NCBI GenBank assembly: GCA_023424585.1
Contig: JAFADT010000484.1
Span: 1 to 8,459, forward strand
Source of the DNA: Pseudomonadota bacterium
GTDB lineage: Bacteria; Myxococcota; Myxococcia; Myxococcales; Myxococcaceae
DNA: 8,459 bases
Reading direction: 5' to 3'
Shown piece after piece: positions 5,727 to 8,459 of the stretch. Numbering within the stretch: position 1 is the stretch's first letter; each line of letters starts with the position of its first letter. The position numbers and the translations under genes are program-made. The notes beneath the pieces are model-generated. The model was not told where the DNA came from and ran no database searches. It saw only the letters and a program-made list of their open reading frames with translations.

Positions 5727-5810
5727 CGCAGTGGATGAATAAATCCGGTGCGGACGTCCTTTTTCAGCGCCGACGTGGCCGGGAAGGTGCCACGCCGGGA
5801 GGTCCCCGGG
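5727..5810 (+). promoter_or_regulatory. Structured leader of the pilZ gene with Shine-Dalgarno in a hairpin
   Basis: Three consecutive hairpins can be drawn. The first is CGCA (5727-5730) plus GGAT (5733-5736) with ATCC (5743-5746) plus TGCG (5749-5752), including a G-G mismatch and a G-T wobble. The second is CGTGGC (5774-5779) with GCCACG (5789-5794), perfect, 9-nt loop. The third is CCGGG (5795-5799) with CCCGG (5805-5809), whose loop and 5' arm contain the strong Shine-Dalgarno GGGAGGT (5797-5803). This geometry would allow control of translation by opening or closing the third hairpin. It does not match the c-di-GMP riboswitch cores I know. It assumes the TTG start; if GTG 5748 is used, most of it is coding. 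Confidence 0.38.
5772..5789 (+). repeat. Copy 2 of an 18-bp direct repeat (17/18 identical)
   Basis: GACGTGGCCGGGAAGGTG is the partner of 4613-4630. In this copy the repeat forms the 5' arm and loop of the second leader hairpin before pilZ, so its structural context differs from copy 1. Confidence 0.35.
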
Positions 5811-6149
5811 TTGAGCGAGAACCGAAAGCACGCGCGGGTCGGCACCCTCCTGCGCTGCTGGTGCGAGGGTGAGAACGTGACCCTGTATGCACGCATCGCC
5901 AACCTGAGCGAGGGCGGCCTCTTCGTGAGGACGAGCACCCCGCTGGCGGCGGGGACGCGGACGCAGGTGCGGCTCACCCAGCAGGCGACGGACACGCAGT
6001 TGCAGGCCCAGGCCACGGTCGTCTGGCTGCGGCAGGACGAGCAGCCCTCCGGCCACCCTCCTGGCATGGGCCTGAGATTCGAAGCGTTGGACGCGGACGC
6101 GTTGACGAGTCTGCGGCGCATCATCTCCCAGCAGCAGACCCACCCATAG
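5811..6149 (+). CDS. Single-domain PilZ protein, probable c-di-GMP receptor
   Basis: This is a 112-residue protein consisting of one PilZ domain, the beta-barrel that binds cyclic di-GMP. Both binding motifs are present: RxxxR at R5-K-H-A-R9 and [D/N]xSxxG at N31-L-S-E-G-G36. The C-terminal 'GMGLRFEALDADALTSLRRI' (85-104) is typical of the short PilZ-like paralogues that are numerous in myxobacteria. I place the start at TTG 5811 because GGGAGGT lies 7 nt upstream and the product then begins MSENRKHARV, the usual opening of this family. A GTG at 5748 would add 21 residues without a ribosome site. It would act as a c-di-GMP-responsive adaptor; partners are unknown. It is followed after 7 bp by the phosphoesterase gene, so the two are almost certainly co-transcribed. 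Confidence 0.85.
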   Translation: MSENRKHARVGTLLRCWCEGENVTLYARIANLSEGGLFVRTSTPLAAGTRTQVRLTQQATDTQLQAQATVVWLRQDEQPSGHPPGMGLRFEALDADALTSLRRIISQQQTHP

Positions 6150-6156
6150 GGTTCCC

Positions 6157-6888
6157 ATGCGCATCGCCGTCATCTCCGACATCCACTCCAACATCGAGGC
6201 CCTCACGGAGGTGCTGAGGGTGGCGGAGCACCAGAAGGTGGACCGCTTCGTGTCGCTGGGGGACATCGTCGGGTACGGGGCGTCCCCCAACCCGTGCTGC
6301 GAGCTGGTGCGCTCGGTGGCGGAGATCACGCTCCTGGGCAACCACGACGCGGCGGTGGCGGGGCGGATGGACTACTCGTACTACTACGACGCCGCCCGGC
6401 ACGCGCTCGACTGGAGCGCCAACGTCATCTCCGACGAGAACCTGGCCTGGCTGCGCAGCCTCCCGTACACGTACCGCATCGGGGAGGTGGGCTTCTGCCA
6501 CGGGTCTCCCATCGACCCGAAGGCCTACGAGTACATCTTCGCGCTGGAGCAGGCGCGGGAGCTGACGCCGTACGTGGCGGAGCTGCCGGAGGTGACGTTC
6601 ATCGGCCACAGCCACCTGTGCCGCGCGTTCGCCATCGGCAACGGCGAGGTGAACGACGTGGTGGCCCAGAAGTTCGTGCTGCGCAAGGGCTACAAGTACA
6701 TCGTGTCCGTGGGGAGCGTGGGCCAGCCGCGCGACTACGACAACCGGGCCTGCTTCGTCATCTGCGACACGGACGCGCGCACGGTGGAGTACCTGCGCGT
6801 GGAGTACGACATCGAGACCTCCGCGCAGAAGATCTTCGACGCGGACCTGGCGCTCAACTTCGGCAAGCGGCTGTTCCTGGGCGTGTAG
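6157..6888 (+). CDS. Calcineurin-like metallophosphoesterase (YfcE/MJ0936-like)
   Basis: This is a 243-residue cytoplasmic enzyme of the calcineurin-like fold, which hydrolyses phosphomono- or diesters using two divalent metals. The full metal set is visible: D8-x-H10 at the N-terminus (ISDIHSN), G35-D36 (SLGDIVGYG), GNHD (61-64), H115 (FCHGSP) and GHSH (150-153), followed by the family's VGSVGQPRD (185-193). The GDIVGYG and 'VGQPRD' signatures place it with single-domain YfcE/MJ0936-type phosphodiesterases rather than with protein phosphatases or Mre11. The natural substrate cannot be read from sequence. There is no signal peptide. The ATG follows the pilZ stop by 7 bp, and AGGG overlapping that stop serves as ribosome site. 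Pairing with a PilZ protein suggests, as inference only, a link to c-di-GMP signalling. Confidence 0.93.
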   Translation: MRIAVISDIHSNIEALTEVLRVAEHQKVDRFVSLGDIVGYGASPNPCCELVRSVAEITLLGNHDAAVAGRMDYSYYYDAARHALDWSANVISDENLAWLRSLPYTYRIGEVGFCHGSPIDPKAYEYIFALEQARELTPYVAELPEVTFIGHSHLCRAFAIGNGEVNDVVAQKFVLRKGYKYIVSVGSVGQPRDYDNRACFVICDTDARTVEYLRVEYDIETSAQKIFDADLALNFGKRLFLGV

Positions 6889-6953
6889 GCGGGAAGGCGC
6901 GGCCCGTGCGGAAAAGGGGCGCGGCCGGACGGAAGGTGGCATAAACCGGGGCC

Positions 6954-7664
6954 GTGCGTCCCCAGGTCCTCCGTCCGAAGCGGCCCTTCATGGGCCTTGG
7001 TCTCGCAGCCTTCCTCGTCGTCGCCGGGTGCAGCCGTTCGCCCGCGCCGCCCTCGCCTGAGTTCGAGCAGGCCAGCCGCCGGTGGACGGTGCTGTACGCC
7101 CAGAAGCTGGACGAGGCGTACCTGGACCCCTCCATCGGGGAGATCGAGGCGCAGCTCCAGCGCGTGCCCGCGGACAGCGTGGACTCGGCCGCGTCGCAGT
7201 CCCTGCTCCAGCGCATCCAGGAGGGCCGCGCGCGGATGCAGGCGGAGCAGGAGGAGCAGCGCCGCGCCGTGGCCCAGGCCCGGACGCTGCCCAACGTGGA
7301 CCCCTCGCAGACGAACATCCCCCGCCCGCCGGAGCCCCCGGCGGAGGAGCCGGCGGACGCCGGGCCCGGGGACGCCGGGGTGATCGCCGGGCCCCAGATG
7401 GGCACCCCGGCCGCCGAGCTGGTGGCGGGCTTCGAGGGGTGCTTCACCCGCGCCACGCCGGTCACGGTGGAGGGGCGGGGGATGCGGGATGCCTGGCAGC
7501 TGAGCGACCGGGCCTCCTGCCAGCTGGGCTACCCCAGCCACCGGGACACCGTCCTGGTGATTGAAGACGGCCGTGTGCTGGCGCTGTTACCCAAGAGCGC
7601 CATGCGGACCGTGCGCCGTTATCAGGACGGCGGCACGGTGCCCGCGGACGATGGCGGGCGTTGA
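6954..7664 (+). CDS. Lipoprotein with coiled-coil and Pro-rich linker, function unknown
   Basis: A 236-residue protein with a type II signal peptide: basic n-region (RPQVLRPKR), hydrophobic core and lipobox V-A-G-C with acylated Cys26 followed by Ser, so it is probably sorted to the outer membrane. Residues 36-110 are helical and charged, with an 'QRIQEGRARMQAEQEEQRR' coiled-coil stretch (86-104). Residues 112-152 form a Pro/Ala/Glu-rich, repeat-like linker (DAGPGDAG at 135-142). Residues 153-225 form a small domain with two cysteines, C163 and C189, that could be disulfide-bonded in the periplasm. I do not recognise the family. Start GTG 6954 is preferred over ATG 6990 because only it supplies the positive n-region; no good Shine-Dalgarno precedes either. 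CATAAA at 6940-6945 could be a -10 placing the transcript start at or next to the GTG (leaderless), but no -35 is visible. The psd gene follows 29 bp later. Confidence 0.82.
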   Translation: MRPQVLRPKRPFMGLGLAAFLVVAGCSRSPAPPSPEFEQASRRWTVLYAQKLDEAYLDPSIGEIEAQLQRVPADSVDSAASQSLLQRIQEGRARMQAEQEEQRRAVAQARTLPNVDPSQTNIPRPPEPPAEEPADAGPGDAGVIAGPQMGTPAAELVAGFEGCFTRATPVTVEGRGMRDAWQLSDRASCQLGYPSHRDTVLVIEDGRVLALLPKSAMRTVRRYQDGGTVPADDGGR

Positions 7665-7693
7665 ACCCTCTCTTTCAGAGCTGACGACCTTCG

Positions 7694-8459
7694 ATGAACG
7701 AACAGACCTTCATGAAGTTGATGCGCGTGCTGCCCAAGTCGGCGGTGTCCTCCGCGGTGGGCCTGGCCACGCGCCTGCCCGCGCCCGCGCCGGTGCACCA
7801 CTGGGCCATGCGCGCCTTCGCCAGGGCGTACAACGTGGACATGGAGGAGGCGGAGCACTCCTTCGAGAAGTACCCGACCTTCGCCCAGTTCTTCACCCGC
7901 GGGCTGAAGCCGGGCCTGCGGCCCATCGACGCGGGCGAGCAGGTCGTCGTGTCGCCGGTGGACGGCCGCGTGTCCCAGGTGGGCTACGCGGACAACGGCC
8001 GCTGCCTGCAGGCGAAGGGCATCGAGTACACGGTGGATGAGCTGCTGGGGGACTCGCAGGCGGCGAAGCCGTTCCACGGCGGCGCCTGGACGACGCTGTA
8101 CCTGTCCCCGCGCGACTACCACCGCATCCACGCGCCGCTGGGCGGCACCATCACCGGGTACGCGTACATCCCGGGTGAGTTCTGGCCGGTGAACCCCGCG
8201 TCGGTGAAGAACAAGCAGTCGCTGTTCTGCGTGAACGAGCGGCTCGTGACGTACCTGGACACCGTGGCCGGCAAGGTGGCGGTGGTGAAGGTGGGCGCCA
8301 CCTGCGTGTCGCGCATCAAGGCGTCCTACGAGGACATCACCACGCACCAGGGGCAGCCGGGCAAGGTGCACACCTACGGCACGGCCATCCCGGTGGAGAA
8401 GGGCGGCGAGCTGGGCCGCTTCGAGATGGGCTCCACCGTCATCCTCTGCTTCGAGCCCG
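7694..8459 (+). CDS. psd: Phosphatidylserine decarboxylase proenzyme, C-terminal end outside window
   Basis: 255 residues are visible of an inner-membrane-associated pyruvoyl enzyme that converts phosphatidylserine to phosphatidylethanolamine, the last step of PE synthesis. The length and motifs fit the full-size PSD-B (E. coli-like) class: SPVDG with D90, YHRIHAP (142-148) with H143 and H146, and the self-cleavage site MGST (245-248), where S247 becomes the pyruvoyl group. The usual residue before GST is Leu; here it is Met, a mild substitution. D90, H146 and S247 make the expected Asp-His-Ser processing triad. The proenzyme would be cut into a beta chain of 246 residues and a short alpha chain, most of which is beyond the edge. 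Start ATG 7694 lies 29 bp after the lipoprotein stop with no strong Shine-Dalgarno; ATG 7712 is a possible alternative. It is probably co-transcribed with the lipoprotein gene. Confidence 0.95.
   Translation, partial: MNEQTFMKLMRVLPKSAVSSAVGLATRLPAPAPVHHWAMRAFARAYNVDMEEAEHSFEKYPTFAQFFTRGLKPGLRPIDAGEQVVVSPVDGRVSQVGYADNGRCLQAKGIEYTVDELLGDSQAAKPFHGGAWTTLYLSPRDYHRIHAPLGGTITGYAYIPGEFWPVNPASVKNKQSLFCVNERLVTYLDTVAGKVAVVKVGATCVSRIKASYEDITTHQGQPGKVHTYGTAIPVEKGGELGRFEMGSTVILCFEP

Noticed and set aside
5727..5810. GEMM-type c-di-GMP riboswitch before pilZ
   Set aside because: The conserved cores of that riboswitch are not visible; only generic hairpins are present, so it is reported as an unclassified leader.
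5735..5878. Possible upstream ORF beginning MNKSG before and across the pilZ start
   Set aside because: No ribosome site, and after the first dozen codons it becomes Arg/Pro/Gly-rich shadow sequence overlapping the PilZ domain.
6889..6953. Terminator or repeat after the phosphoesterase gene
   Set aside because: A 9-bp direct repeat (GGCGCGGCC at 6896 and 6918) and weak imperfect pairing exist, but there is no T-tract and the words are common in such GC-rich DNA.
1..8459. Mobile element, CRISPR array, tRNA or defence island
   Set aside because: No transposase, integrase, regular repeat-spacer pattern, tRNA-like fold or composition shift was seen; the genes look like core chromosome.

Overview
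The window looks like ordinary, vertically inherited chromosome from a myxobacterium (Myxococcota, Myxococcus/Corallococcus-like). This is an inference. It rests on the very high G+C content with G/C-rich third codon positions, the tightly packed genes, and the gene content: a secreted Ig-like protein, a zinc-ribbon/Tudor-like protein, a short stand-alone PilZ protein of the type that is abundant in myxobacteria, and an MCE-type lipid transporter without MlaC. No tRNA, rRNA, insertion sequence, phage gene or CRISPR array is visible.

Layout. Positions 1-1110 carry two minus-strand genes: the N-terminal 167 residues of a secreted protein (1-503, running off the left edge), preceded in transcription order by a zinc-ribbon plus SH3/Tudor-like protein (550-1110). 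A 236-bp divergent intergenic region follows. From 1347 everything reads on the plus strand. The lipid-transport locus comes first: mlaE permease (1347-2162), mlaF ATPase (2162-2950, overlapping mlaE by one base) and, after a 118-bp gap with its own promoter candidates, a 509-residue mlaD/MCE protein (3069-4598). A PfkB-family kinase (4723-5652) follows behind its own promoter and a hairpin leader. A PilZ protein (5811-6149) and a calcineurin-like phosphoesterase (6157-6888) form a two-gene unit with a structured leader. A lipoprotein (6954-7664) and phosphatidylserine decarboxylase (7694 to the right edge, C-terminus cut) close the window.

How it fits together. MlaE and MlaF make the inner-membrane ABC engine, and the MCE protein is the periplasmic component. 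The MCE protein is the most interesting item. After an N-terminal membrane anchor and one MCE domain it has a long helical region built of a recurring 16-residue motif at 25-residue spacing. It then has a strand-rich C-terminal region that ends in Phe, as outer-membrane beta-barrels do. No MlaC or MlaA is adjacent, so I infer that this protein may bridge inner to outer membrane by itself. Phosphatidylserine decarboxylase, which makes the phosphatidylethanolamine such a system could carry, lies about 3 kb downstream. Several untranslated regions hold inverted repeats or hairpins worth checking, notably a three-hairpin leader in front of the PilZ gene whose last hairpin covers the Shine-Dalgarno sequence. 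I do not see a clearly new multi-gene system here.
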